Source: an uncultured Bacilli bacterium (GTDB lineage Bacteria; Bacillota_I; Bacilli_A; RF39; UBA660). From it: a stretch of 33,080 bases of DNA. The notes beneath the pieces were generated by a model that did no database searches, was not told where the DNA came from, and saw nothing but the letters and a program-made list of their open reading frames with translations. Position numbers and translations under genes: made by a program. Location: assembly GCA_947632545.1 (NCBI GenBank), contig CANRPP010000013.1:1-33080 (forward strand). The letters run 5' to 3'. This document shows, in pieces, positions 24,828 through 32,934 of the stretch. How positions within the stretch are numbered: position 1 is the first letter of the stretch; each line of letters begins with the position of its first letter.

Positions 24828-25992
24828 ATATATTTTTACTTTTTTTACTTAAAACTTTTTGAAAAATTTCAAATTCTCTTTTATGTTCATCTGCAATTTC
24901 TAAACCTCTTTTATATTCATAATCAAATCTTTCCATTGCATCATAAACACTATCTCTATAGTCTGTCATTAATGAATCACAAACTCCCTTTGCCCCTTTA
25001 TCACATATAGTAAAATCTTGATATTCAGAAGAATTTTCATTATTAGATAATATTTTATTATTATAATTATTATATATATGACCTAATATTGTATTAGCTA
25101 AAGCATTATGACCTGTAGCAGAAATATGAAAATTATTTTCACTATTATTATATTCTTTACCTACTTTTTCTGTATCAATAAATGTAGTTTTATATTGCTT
25201 ACATAAATCAGATAATTTTTCATTATATCGAATTACTAAATCCCTAAATATATTCATTTCTTCTTTTTGTAAAGATTTAGGAACATATGCACCTAAAGTA
25301 TAAATATCTGTACTATTATTTATACCAAGTATATTATTATAATTTCTTTCTATAGAATCTATTACCTTATTTAGTGTATTTTTATTATTTACCTTTTCTA
25401 ATGTGTAATAATAATTTGGTTTCTTATTTCTATCTTTATAATCTTTCTTAATTCCAAAAGGATTTGCCCCTACTTCTCTCATTAAATCATTAACACCACT
25501 AGAATATATCATTATAGGTTCTTTAGCCATTTGTATAGAAGTAGATATTCTAATATCTTTATCTTTTGGTTTTACTTTATGAGCAAATTTATATATATTA
25601 GCTACTTTTCCAAAAGATTTTGGTAATCCAATATCTTGCATAACTTTTTCAAAAGCACTTACTGCACTATAAAGTTGTGATAATTTTATTTCCTCTACAC
25701 TTAAATTATTTTTTAGAAAATAATCTATATGTTCAGTCTTATTCATAGTAAGTGAAAATGCATTAATAACTTCTGGTTTTAGTTCATCACTTGTTAAAGA
25801 TAAAGCTAAATAATCTAATAATCCTTTTCTACAAAACATAGATGTAGTATTAACTCCTTGAGAATCATTTAATCCAACTATTAATAATCCCTTATCCTTA
25901 TAATAATTAATTAATTTATCTATTTTTTCATAATCTGAAATAAGATTTAATATTTTTACACGTTCTTCTATATCTAAATTTCTTTTATCCAT
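24826..25992 (-). CDS. SGNH/GDSL-hydrolase-like protein, cytosolic
   Basis: 388 residues with no signal peptide or membrane segment. Three SGNH blocks can be aligned: LIVGLNDSQGVN (Ser44 as nucleophile, block I), IMIYSSGVNDLM near residue 175 (the GxND block) and NNFHISATGHNALAN near 295 (catalytic His block). Such enzymes are esterases, lipases or carbohydrate deacetylases. The middle and the helical N- and C-terminal parts (the end rich in E, K and R) are unlike common members. A nearly ideal sigma-A promoter and a strong terminator make it a single-gene unit. Block I has Asn-Asp-Ser rather than Gly-Asp-Ser. The substrate is unknown. Confidence 0.65.
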   Translation of the reverse strand: MDKRNLDIEERVKILNLISDYEKIDKLINYYKDKGLLIVGLNDSQGVNTTSMFCRKGLLDYLALSLTSDELKPEVINAFSLTMNKTEHIDYFLKNNLSVEEIKLSQLYSAVSAFEKVMQDIGLPKSFGKVANIYKFAHKVKPKDKDIRISTSIQMAKEPIMIYSSGVNDLMREVGANPFGIKKDYKDRNKKPNYYYTLEKVNNKNTLNKVIDSIERNYNNILGINNSTDIYTLGAYVPKSLQKEEMNIFRDLVIRYNEKLSDLCKQYKTTFIDTEKVGKEYNNSENNFHISATGHNALANTILGHIYNNYNNKILSNNENSSEYQDFTICDKGAKGVCDSLMTDYRDSVYDAMERFDYEYKRGLEIADEHKREFEIFQKVLSKKSKNI

Positions 25993-26017
25993 TACTATCC
26001 CCCCGAAAAGTATTAGT

Positions 26018-26046
26018 ATTATACCACATTAAAAGTTATTTGTCAA
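26018..26046 (-). promoter_or_regulatory. Consensus sigma-A promoter of the SGNH-like gene
   Basis: TTGACA (26041-26046), 17 bases, TATAAT (26018-26023), with TGG before the -10: both hexamers are perfect consensus. The -35 overlaps TTTGTCAAA on the plus strand, a 0A-box-like word. Confidence 0.85.
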
Positions 26047-26087
26047 AAGATACAATATAATTCTAAATTAAATTATTATTATATTAT

Positions 26088-27365
26088 TTAAATCAAATTA
26101 TCATTTAAGCAAAATACTGCATATATAGGGATATATCTTACTTCTTTTTTAGTTGAAAAATTATTTTCAGTTATACGGTAAGCATTATTTACGGTAAATC
26201 TTTTCATTAATACAGATAAAGATTTAGCTTTTGACATAGATTTAATTGTTATTTCAATAGGTATAACTTCACCCATTCTGTTTTGTACTACAAAATTAAC
26301 TTCTGCTTTCCCACCTGATTGATAGTAATATAATGAATAATTAGCCTCAACTAAAGTTTTAGCTATATGATTTTCATACATTGTTTCTTTTATATTTTCA
26401 TTAGATATAAAATCTTTTTTACTTATATGTAACATAGAAAATAATAATCCGTCATCAGGTAAATACAATTTAAAACTTTCTACTTCTCTGCAGCTACTAA
26501 GAGGTGACTTTATATTTCTTATTTTATAGCTTCTGTAAACGATCTGATTATCTATTAAATATTTTATAGTAGATTCATATTCTTTAGCTCTTTTTCCAAA
26601 ACCCATTAACCCATATTGGAATTTTTTATTTTCTTTTCTTAATTGTTCTGGTATTGAATCAATTACTTCTAAACCTCTAGGGATATCTATAAGTGTAGAA
26701 TTTAGTGATACTTCTTTTTTATATGTATCTAAAATCTTTTGTTTAATAGCTTCTATTTCATTATCACCTAGTCCATTATTAAAAGCATTAATTACTTCGG
26801 GAAATCCTCCTGTAAATAAATATTCATAAAATAAGCCAAGTGCAACTTTATGAAATGGGCATGTTTTTCTTTTTTCATATGACTCTCTAATTAGATTCGC
26901 TAATTGTTCTTCGCCTCTAGACCATAAGAATTCCTCAAAATCCATTTCATACATACCTTTAAATTGTAAATTTTCTCCCTTAAATTCAGTAAGATTTTCA
27001 CGTCTTGATGTAATGGCAATTATATGATATTTACTATTTTCACTACCAAATAGTTTTAAGCCTCTTACAATTTCTACATCATTAACATTATCAAATACTA
27101 TTAATGTATCATCTTCAAGTATAGTTTCCCCTGATATTACAGATAAATTTACAACTAATTTTTCAGTTGATTTTTCTTTTTTAAATAAGTCTAATAGTCT
27201 ATGATTATTAGAAGTATTAAAATATATTACATTTTTATACTCATTTTTTCCAAAATTTAATACTGTAAATGTCTTTCCAACTTGTTTAGGGCCATATAAT
27301 ATTAAAGGTTTTCTAATAATATCTTCTTTCCATTTTTGAAAGAATGCAACTATTTTTCGTTCCAT
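26088..27365 (-). CDS. AAA-type ATPase with DUF4143-like C-terminus
   Basis: 425 residues. Walker A is LYGPKQVGKTFTVLNF near residues 23-38, and Walker B is TLIVFDNVNDVE, followed by IIAITSRRE (sensor-like). The C-terminal half (QIVYRSYKIRN, then FKLYLPDDGLLFSML, then NHIAKTLVEANYSLYYYQSG and KAEVNFVVQNRMGEVIPIEI) matches the DUF4143/PDDEXK-like module of a widespread family of ATP-binding proteins. Their function is unsettled; they are common in gut bacteria, often as multiple mobile copies. It has its own promoter and GGTGGTGA SD, and is an isolated gene. Not a ribosome or replication AAA protein. Confidence 0.8.
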   Translation of the reverse strand: MERKIVAFFQKWKEDIIRKPLILYGPKQVGKTFTVLNFGKNEYKNVIYFNTSNNHRLLDLFKKEKSTEKLVVNLSVISGETILEDDTLIVFDNVNDVEIVRGLKLFGSENSKYHIIAITSRRENLTEFKGENLQFKGMYEMDFEEFLWSRGEEQLANLIRESYEKRKTCPFHKVALGLFYEYLFTGGFPEVINAFNNGLGDNEIEAIKQKILDTYKKEVSLNSTLIDIPRGLEVIDSIPEQLRKENKKFQYGLMGFGKRAKEYESTIKYLIDNQIVYRSYKIRNIKSPLSSCREVESFKLYLPDDGLLFSMLHISKKDFISNENIKETMYENHIAKTLVEANYSLYYYQSGGKAEVNFVVQNRMGEVIPIEITIKSMSKAKSLSVLMKRFTVNNAYRITENNFSTKKEVRYIPIYAVFCLNDNLI

Positions 27366-27398
27366 AAATTGTCACCACCTTACACATTTTATAAATTA

Positions 27399-27427
27399 AG
27401 TATACTTTCTTTTTAATATTTAGTCAA
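27399..27427 (-). promoter_or_regulatory. Sigma-A promoter of the AAA ATPase gene
   Basis: TTGACT (27422-27427), 17 bases, TATACT (27399-27404) on the minus strand. Confidence 0.7.
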
Positions 27428-27436
27428 GTTTAATGC

Positions 27437-27465
27437 AAAATAAAAAGACTACTACTGCTTGTCTT
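27437..27465 (-). terminator. Probable terminator of spo0A
   Basis: A short stem, AAGAC with GTCTT, around an 11-base loop is followed by TTTTTATTTT on the minus strand. The stem is weak (5 bp) but the T-tract is good. Confidence 0.5.
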
Positions 27466-27475
27466 ACTAATACTT

Positions 27476-28252
27476 CTATATTAATACTGATGGTTTATTA
27501 AATTCTAATCTTAATTTATCTGCTACTGTAACAATAAATTCTGAATTAGTAGGTTTAGCTTTATCAATATCAACACTATGTCCAAATATTTCTTCCATTA
27601 ACTGCCAATTACCTCTATTCCAGCTAACTTCTATAGCGTGTCTTATCGCACGTTCTACTCTTGATACTGTAGTATTAAACTTACTTGCTATTTCAGGATA
27701 TAACTCTTTAGTTATTCCGCCAATAACCTCTGGCCTTTCATAAAGCATTATTATTCCTTCTCTTATATACTGATAACCCTTGATATGTGATGGAACACCT
27801 AATTCGTGCAATATTTTAGTCGTAGATATTTGTAAATTATTTAAATGTAAATCTACTGTTTTACTATCGTATGTTCCTCCTTCGGATAATTCCATAACTC
27901 TTTTTTCTAATTCAGATAATTCAAAAGGTTTCAATATATAGTAATTAACTCCTAATTCAGATACCCTTCTAATAATTTCTGGATTATTATAAGATGTTAA
28001 TACAATTACCTTTCTAGAAATATTTTTCTTTTGCATAGTTTCTAATACACTTATACCATCTTTATTTGGCATAATAAGATCTAGAACAATAACATCATAA
28101 TCTTCTTGTTTCTTTTCAATTAGTTTTAATCCATCTACTCCATCGTTTGCGTCTAAAGAAACTACTATATCATTATGTTCTTTAAAATACTCCTTAATCA
28201 TACTAACTAAATCTTTATTATCATCAATTACTAACAGCCTAGTTTTACTCAT
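27476..28252 (-). CDS. spo0A: Sporulation master regulator Spo0A
   Basis: 258 residues from [11 protein letters not shown], chosen because AAGGAG lies 5 bases upstream; an earlier ATG adds MEGEI. The receiver domain has Asp10-Asp11, phospho-acceptor Asp58 in VIVLDLIMP, Thr86 and Lys108 (ILKPFE). The C-terminal effector domain has the Spo0A recognition helix [18 protein letters not shown] and ends [18 protein letters not shown]. Spo0A, phosphorylated by a phosphorelay, binds 0A boxes and controls sporulation and stationary-phase genes. An inverted pair of 0A-box-like sites upstream points to autoregulation. SpoIVB, its usual neighbour in many Bacillota, is not adjacent. Confidence 0.95.
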   Translation of the reverse strand: MSKTRLLVIDDNKDLVSMIKEYFKEHNDIVVSLDANDGVDGLKLIEKKQEDYDVIVLDLIMPNKDGISVLETMQKKNISRKVIVLTSYNNPEIIRRVSELGVNYYILKPFELSELEKRVMELSEGGTYDSKTVDLHLNNLQISTTKILHELGVPSHIKGYQYIREGIIMLYERPEVIGGITKELYPEIASKFNTTVSRVERAIRHAIEVSWNRGNWQLMEEIFGHSVDIDKAKPTNSEFIVTVADKLRLEFNKPSVLI

Positions 28253-28284
28253 TATTTCTCCTTCCATATACTACCTGCATAAAT

Positions 28285-28290
28285 ATTATA
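28285..28290 (-). promoter_or_regulatory. Promoter -10 element of spo0A
   Basis: TATAAT on the minus strand about 33 bases before the spo0A ATG. There is no good -35 at 17 bases (TATGAA), which is typical of activator-dependent promoters. No clear SigH promoter was recognised. Confidence 0.55.
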
Positions 28291-28320
28291 CCTCAATAAA
28301 AATTTTTTTCATAGGCATTT

Positions 28321-28340
28321 TTTTGACAAGTTTTGTCGAA
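28321..28340. promoter_or_regulatory. Inverted pair of 0A-box-like Spo0A sites
   Basis: The plus strand reads TTTTGACAAG then TTTTGTCGAA. TTTGTCGAA matches the 0A-box consensus TTTGTCRAA, and TTTGACAA is its near-perfect inverse 3 bases away (TTGTCAAAA on the other strand). They lie about -44 to -62 from the predicted spo0A start, just upstream of the weak -35. Confidence 0.6.
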
Positions 28341-28367
28341 AAAGAAAAGTAGTTTATAAAACTACTT
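28340..28367 (-). terminator. Intrinsic terminator of cdaA-cdaR
   Basis: AAGTAGTTT (28347-28355) pairs with AAACTACTT (28359-28367), a perfect 9-bp stem with a 3-base loop, followed by TTCTTTTT on the minus strand. It overlaps the cdaR stop. Confidence 0.75.
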
Positions 28368-29717
28368 CTCACTTATTCTAATTTTTACTTTTTTGGTTTT
28401 GGATGAATATTTTACTAATAAATCATTTCCTTTAACCTTAACTTTAACCTCATGTTCTCCAACACCATAGCCGTCTAAATCTATATAAGCAGTTATTCCC
28501 GTTGCATCTAAACTATTAATTACAGATTCGCTTCCTTTTACTACAACAGTTACTTTGCTATCTGCTTCTGATAAAGCTTGAACTTTATATTTACTATCTA
28601 AATTTTCAGTAGCAATTGAAATATCAGAAAATTCTTTTGTAATTGAATTATCAACAGATACATTTACTGTTAGTGTTTTAGTACTAATGTCTGTAATACC
28701 AATTGGTTTTTTAAGGGTAACTTTATATTCTTTATTTTCAGATAAACCAGTTACATCTATTTCAACAGGTAAATACTCTATATTATTTATAGCTTCTTCA
28801 CTACCATAAACTGTAACTTTAGAAATACTAGTACTAGCAGATTTAATAGATTTACCAGTTGCCAAATTACCTTTAGGTACTACTCTTACAGGAACTTCTT
28901 TACTAGGTGAAGTTATTTTAACTTTAGCTGTTACACTAGTCGGAACAATTTCAACATCCACAACTTTACCTTTAGTATCATAAGCAACTAAATCAACTTT
29001 TTTAAGTTCTATTTCTCCTGCTTTTGGATTCGCTATATCATCAACATCTACTAATGCTTTTACTGTTGCAACTTTATCTAGTTTGTATTGAGCACCTTTA
29101 ATAATAACATCATCTCTATCAAGTTCAACGTTTTCTATTGATAATTTACTATCTAAATCGTCTGGATGTAATATATCATAAGTTAGACTTCTTGTTTCTG
29201 ATACTTTTGGATATAATGTAACAGTAACAACAGATGGATCTAATTTATAATCTAATGACTTTAACTTTTGAGAATATTTTAAAGTAACTTTATGATTACC
29301 TTCACTAAGTCCAGTTAAATCAACTGATACTCCTTTAGATGGTGACTGTTTTGCCAAAAAGATATGTCTTTTTTCTCCAACTAATGTAATATCAACTGTC
29401 TTTGGTAAGCCTTCTACTACATATAATTCTTCATTATAAACAGCTGATACTGGTTGATTATATAATATTTCAGCATATTGGTCTGCCATAACACTAGACT
29501 CTTGGTCTATTAATATAAATACTCCAAATGCTAAAATTAGGCTTATAACTATAAGAGTTGACTTTTTACTTAAAAATCTATCAATACCCTTATTATTATC
29601 TTTAAATAAATCTGTTATCCTTAAGATAAATTTGGTAATTGGGCTTATTAACCATTTATCAAAGAATGAACCAATATGATGGAAAAATTTACCGATTCCT
29701 TTAATTATTTTCTTCAT
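28362..29717 (-). CDS. cdaR: YbbR-domain regulator of diadenylate cyclase
   Basis: 451 residues from MKKIIKGIGKFFHHIG. This start overlaps the cdaA end by 17 bases and has GGAAGAG upstream; an earlier in-frame start adds 13 residues. A membrane anchor (STLIVISLILAFGVFILID, about residues 45-63) is followed by an extracytoplasmic region with about four YbbR repeats (recurring TVDITLVG-, VTVYGSEEAINNI-like and VVVKGSESVINSL elements and DLxGLSEGNHKVTL ends). CdaR binds CdaA and adjusts c-di-AMP synthesis. The glmM gene that usually follows is absent; spo0A follows after a terminator. Confidence 0.9.
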   Translation of the reverse strand: MKKIIKGIGKFFHHIGSFFDKWLISPITKFILRITDLFKDNNKGIDRFLSKKSTLIVISLILAFGVFILIDQESSVMADQYAEILYNQPVSAVYNEELYVVEGLPKTVDITLVGEKRHIFLAKQSPSKGVSVDLTGLSEGNHKVTLKYSQKLKSLDYKLDPSVVTVTLYPKVSETRSLTYDILHPDDLDSKLSIENVELDRDDVIIKGAQYKLDKVATVKALVDVDDIANPKAGEIELKKVDLVAYDTKGKVVDVEIVPTSVTAKVKITSPSKEVPVRVVPKGNLATGKSIKSASTSISKVTVYGSEEAINNIEYLPVEIDVTGLSENKEYKVTLKKPIGITDISTKTLTVNVSVDNSITKEFSDISIATENLDSKYKVQALSEADSKVTVVVKGSESVINSLDATGITAYIDLDGYGVGEHEVKVKVKGNDLLVKYSSKTKKVKIRISEK

Positions 29718-30534
29718 ATATCTCTTCCTCATCCATTTCTTCTTCATCAAATTCAATATCTTGTTTTGGTCTTAATTCATCAATAAGTAATATTCTAATA
29801 TCATCAAGTGATAAATTATAATATAACTCACCTTTTATTGCAACAGACATCCTACCAGTTTCTTCTGAAACTACTAATGATATTGAATCAGTTTCTTCTG
29901 ATATACCTAATGCTGCCCTATGTCTAGTACCTAAACGTTTATTTATCTTTGAATTACTACTAGTTGGAAATACCGCACCTGCACAACTAATTCTATCACC
30001 TTGAATTATAACTGCACCATCGTGTAGTGGATTTCCTTCATAAAATATCGCAATTAATAAATCATTAGATAAATCCGCATATAACTTTTTAGCTTTATCA
30101 ATATAATTACCTAAACTTATATCTCTTTCTATTGTTATTAAAGCACCTATTCTATTCTTTCTTAAATATTCCATTGCTTGAACAATTTCATAAACTAAAT
30201 GCTCTCTCTCATCAACAGTTAAAACCTTATGTCTACCCAATAGTTGACTTCTACCTAATTGCTCTAAAATATTTCTTATTTCTGGTTGGAATATTATTAT
30301 TAAAGCTATTGGTCCCCATTGAATAATATATTCTAGTAAAACTTCCATCGTAGTTAAACCTAAATAATAACTTATAACTTTTAAAAGAAGTATCATTGCA
30401 ACTCCTTTAAATATTAAAGAAAGTTTTACATTATTCTTAATATTTTTTAAGATAAAGTAAAATATTAACCATACTAATAATACATCAATTACTTTTTGAA
30501 TTATTGATATAACGTCAGTTATTGTTATTGTCAT
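29701..30534 (-). CDS. cdaA: Membrane diadenylate cyclase CdaA (DisA_N)
   Basis: 277 residues. Three N-terminal membrane segments (about 8-28, 38-58, 66-83) precede the DisA_N catalytic domain with the DGA motif (172-174, LHDGA) and RHR motif (204-206, GTRHRAA), both needed to make c-di-AMP from two ATP. A short acidic tail (DEEEMDEEEIYEENN) is unusual. c-di-AMP controls potassium and osmolyte transport and wall stability. It has its own promoter and is coupled to cdaR by overlap. Confidence 0.95.
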   Translation of the reverse strand: MTITITDVISIIQKVIDVLLVWLIFYFILKNIKNNVKLSLIFKGVAMILLLKVISYYLGLTTMEVLLEYIIQWGPIALIIIFQPEIRNILEQLGRSQLLGRHKVLTVDEREHLVYEIVQAMEYLRKNRIGALITIERDISLGNYIDKAKKLYADLSNDLLIAIFYEGNPLHDGAVIIQGDRISCAGAVFPTSSNSKINKRLGTRHRAALGISEETDSISLVVSEETGRMSVAIKGELYYNLSLDDIRILLIDELRPKQDIEFDEEEMDEEEIYEENN

Positions 30535-30561
30535 TATATCACTCCTTTACCATGTTCTTAT

Positions 30562-30590
30562 ATTATACAAAATATTTTTTAATTAGTAAA
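30562..30590 (-). promoter_or_regulatory. Sigma-A promoter of cdaA-cdaR
   Basis: TTTACT (30585-30590), 17 bases, TATAAT (30562-30567) on the minus strand, just after the upstream gene ends. Confidence 0.65.
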
Positions 30591-30592
30591 TA

Positions 30593-31018
30593 CTAACCCG
30601 GTGGATTATTTATACCTTGACCAATATTTACAATCTTTTCTGAAGGATTTTGTGTATTATTTGGATTGTTTGGAATATTAGATGACATTACAGGCTTATT
30701 TACTTGATTAGAAGTAGATTGAGGCTGTGTATAAAATTGAGAAGCTTGATTTAAAGTCGTTTGAGGGTTTGTATTAAGAGTTGAATTTTGATTTGAAGTA
30801 GACTGACTACTTACTTGGCTTTGATTAACAGAATTATCTATATTAGCAACAGTTGCATAGCTATTATTAAACTTTTCTTTTGCAGCTTTTTTTAAATTAT
30901 TTTGTTCAGCCAAATAGCCAATACATGAACAAAATAAAATTCCCGCTATTACTGCAACTATTATATATAGTGGTCCATCTAATATATCTCTAAAAAAGAT
31001 TATTATAACATCCATCAT
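30593..31018 (-). CDS. Q/N/S-rich membrane-anchored protein of unknown function
   Basis: 141 residues. One membrane segment (about 13-34, LDGPLYIIVAVIAGILFCS) is followed by a short basic stretch (KKAAKEKF). The rest, about 90 residues, is low-complexity and rich in Asn, Gln, Ser and Thr, ending NIGQGINNPPG. The N-terminus would face outward and the disordered tail inward by the positive-inside rule, though this could be the reverse. AGGGGTG precedes the ATG. It lies upstream of cdaA in the same direction and may be read into it. I do not recognise a family; single-TM proteins with long disordered tails occur near envelope genes. Confidence 0.55.
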   Translation of the reverse strand: MMDVIIIFFRDILDGPLYIIVAVIAGILFCSCIGYLAEQNNLKKAAKEKFNNSYATVANIDNSVNQSQVSSQSTSNQNSTLNTNPQTTLNQASQFYTQPQSTSNQVNKPVMSSNIPNNPNNTQNPSEKIVNIGQGINNPPG

Positions 31019-31069
31019 TACACCCCTATTCTATATATTATGATAACATTACATAAAGTATTTTACAAC

Positions 31070-31103
31070 AAAAAAAATAATATCTATTAATTAGATACTA
31101 TTC
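31070..31103 (-). terminator. Intrinsic terminator of the HAD gene
   Basis: On the minus strand AATAGTATCTA pairs with TAGATATTATT (one G-T pair), followed by a run of Ts. It overlaps the end of the HAD gene. Confidence 0.7.
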
Positions 31104-31802
31104 TATTATTTCATTAACTAACTCTGATACACTTTTATATTCTTTTTTAGCATTTTGTTTTACCTCGTCTATAGAATTAACCATCGCATAGCCTTTAAAA
31201 TCCTTAATCATTTGTATATCACTATAACCATCACCTATTACATAAATATTATCTTTTGATATATTTAAATTATCTAGTAACAAATTAATTGCTTTTGATT
31301 TATCAATTTTATTAGAAATAATTTCTATTGAATTATTATTAACATAATAAGAATTAACATAATCTTTATATTTACTATTTATTAAATTATTAATAGTTAC
31401 TGCCATATCATAACTTTGATATCTTACATTTATTTTAGTTAAATCTTTATAATTAAAATCAACTCTACTTTCTAATTTACTACAACAAAAATTATTTATT
31501 GACTTTTCTAATTGTAAATCTTTTTCTATATCTTTTATAATTTCATTATTTATAGAAAAATTAGAAATTACTTTATCATTTTTATCTAATATAGTAGCAC
31601 CATGATTTAAAATAACATAATCATACATAAAATTATATAAATTTACTTTATTATAAAAATCAAGATAACTTCTACCTGTTGCTATAACGAAGATATTACC
31701 ATTTTCTATGAATTTAGATATTACTTTTTTATTTTTTTCCATATCTTCATCATTTAAATAAAATGTTTGGTCATAATCACTGATTAATATTTTTTTATTC
31801 AT
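31098..31802 (-). CDS. HAD-superfamily hydrolase, Cof/YbjI type
   Basis: 234 residues. All four HAD motifs are present: ISDYDQT (nucleophile Asp9 and Asp11), VIATGRS (motif II), a Lys in DKSKAINLLL (motif III) and VIGDGYSDIQM (motif IV). The cap between motifs II and III is of the C2 (Cof) type. These are phosphatases of sugar phosphates, PLP or FMN; the substrate is not predictable. The ATG overlaps the stop of a glycoside hydrolase remnant (ATGA), and the SD TGGAGG lies inside that remnant, so the remnant's reading could still help drive translation. No separate promoter is obvious. Confidence 0.9.
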   Translation of the reverse strand: MNKKILISDYDQTFYLNDEDMEKNKKVISKFIENGNIFVIATGRSYLDFYNKVNLYNFMYDYVILNHGATILDKNDKVISNFSINNEIIKDIEKDLQLEKSINNFCCSKLESRVDFNYKDLTKINVRYQSYDMAVTINNLINSKYKDYVNSYYVNNNSIEIISNKIDKSKAINLLLDNLNISKDNIYVIGDGYSDIQMIKDFKGYAMVNSIDEVKQNAKKEYKSVSELVNEIIE

Positions 31803-32020
31803 ATAGTCCTCCAGATATAATTTGTTTTTTCAATAGATTTAGTTAAACTTTCAAATCTTTTTATAAACTCATTTTCATCTATAACTTGCTTACCGTAACC
31901 CCAACCTTTATCTGAATTTAAAGCGATTCCACCATATTCACTCATTATTATAGGTTGTCCTTTATATTTATAAGTTCCACTAAATAATTTTATATTTTTT
32001 ATACAAATATTCAAAAAATC
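31799..32020 (-). pseudogene. Remnant of a glycoside hydrolase family 2 enzyme
   Basis: An open frame of about 70 codons reads KGQPIIMSEYGGIALN, then GWGYGKQVIDENEFIKRFES and LTKSIEKTNYIW. This closely resembles the catalytic-domain end of GH2 beta-galactosidase/glucuronidase-like proteins, in which PIIxTEYGGIA holds the nucleophile Glu. No start codon with an SD exists; the only in-frame initiator is a TTG with no SD. The upstream GH2 domains are absent, and the usual GYCYTQLxDVEQE ending is missing. It looks like a deletion remnant fused to unrelated sequence, ending in an ATGA overlap with the HAD gene. Confidence 0.6.
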
Positions 32021-32066
32021 GAACAAATTTCCTAATAGTACTATAAAGAAAGAAGTACTACAACTA

Positions 32067-32765
32067 TTATTTATATATATAATTATAATATTCCATTAAA
32101 AAGTCACAATTTATTTCTACATATTTCATATTATTTTCTATCAAATATTTTAATATTACACTTGCTTTATAATCAGAATTATTACATAAAATTTGTATTT
32201 TCTCTTTTTCAATATATTTATTTGAAATTGTATGCATATTCCAATATTCCATTCGCTTATCCTGCAAGTTACTATTTTTTGTATATAGCATTTTTAAAAA
32301 ACTATCATAATATCTTTCTTTTACTTCATCAATATCATTGTAATCAAAATCAACATTTTCTTCCAAATTTAATATTAAAAATACGCTATTATCTAATATA
32401 TTTTTCATATTATTGTAAATTTTATGTCGTTTTTTTTCATTATTTAAATTTTTTTTAACAACAACATTTGGTAATGATTTAATACAAAATGGAAGCCTCA
32501 TATATGTTGTACCAAGCCAGTATATAAATTTATTAACATCACATTTAGCCGTTAACCATTTTAACCAAACATCCATTATATTAATTATGCCCTTTTCTCC
32601 CTTTACAAAAAAAATTTTAGATGTTTTTTCAATATACAAAGAATTTACGCCAATTCTAGGTTCTAACCCATTTTTAAAAATACTTTCTAAATTATCAATA
32701 TTTGTATAATGAAAAAACGAACGTTCAAGATCAATATTTTTAATATCACTACTATTATAATCCAT
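32067..32765 (-). CDS. Uncharacterised protein, possible ADP-ribosyltransferase-like fold
   Basis: 232 residues from MDYNSSDIK, chosen because AGAGGT lies 6-8 bases upstream; an earlier ATG adds 13 residues. The N-terminus has FFHYTNIDNLESIFKNGLEP, a pattern (HYT... NLxSIFxxGL) seen in ADP-ribosyltransferase-like families such as DarT and the KptA fold. Then comes EKTSKIFFVKGEKGIINIMD. The remainder is Lys/Asn/Tyr-rich with no membrane segment. The C-terminus is predicted soluble and helical. No antitoxin macrodomain gene is adjacent. It is a single gene beside a GH2 remnant and a hydrophobic peptide gene, so it may be acquired. The fold call is weak. Confidence 0.4.
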   Translation of the reverse strand: MDYNSSDIKNIDLERSFFHYTNIDNLESIFKNGLEPRIGVNSLYIEKTSKIFFVKGEKGIINIMDVWLKWLTAKCDVNKFIYWLGTTYMRLPFCIKSLPNVVVKKNLNNEKKRHKIYNNMKNILDNSVFLILNLEENVDFDYNDIDEVKERYYDSFLKMLYTKNSNLQDKRMEYWNMHTISNKYIEKEKIQILCNNSDYKASVILKYLIENNMKYVEINCDFLMEYYNYIYK

Positions 32766-32842
32766 ATTTTTACCTCTATTAATTGTTAACTTATCAATAC
32801 GCAAGTGTGTTTTCTAAATTATCAAAATTCAATATAAAATTA

Positions 32843-32871
32843 TTGAATAAGGAACAAATGTTTGATATAAT
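32843..32871 (+). promoter_or_regulatory. Sigma-A promoter of the hydrophobic peptide gene
   Basis: TTGAAT (32843-32848), 17 bases, TATAAT (32866-32871), with an extended TGA before the -10. The predicted start is near 32878, giving a ~57-base leader. Confidence 0.7.
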
Positions 32872-32901
32872 TTTATTAGGAACATTTAATAGTTGGGTGC
32901 T

Positions 32902-32926
32902 ACCTCTATCTTTATAGACTGGAGGT
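32902..32926 (+). promoter_or_regulatory. SD-occluding hairpin in the peptide leader
   Basis: ACCTC (32902-32906) pairs with GAGGT (32922-32926), covering most of the GGAGGT SD; TAT/ATA can extend the stem. An alternative TCTAT/ATAGA stem would compete. Confidence 0.55.
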
Positions 32927-32934
32927 GATGCTTG

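Noticed and set aside
32024-32026. TTG as a true start of a 75-residue protein
   Set aside because: No SD precedes it and the reading frame is only the C-terminal end of a GH2 enzyme.
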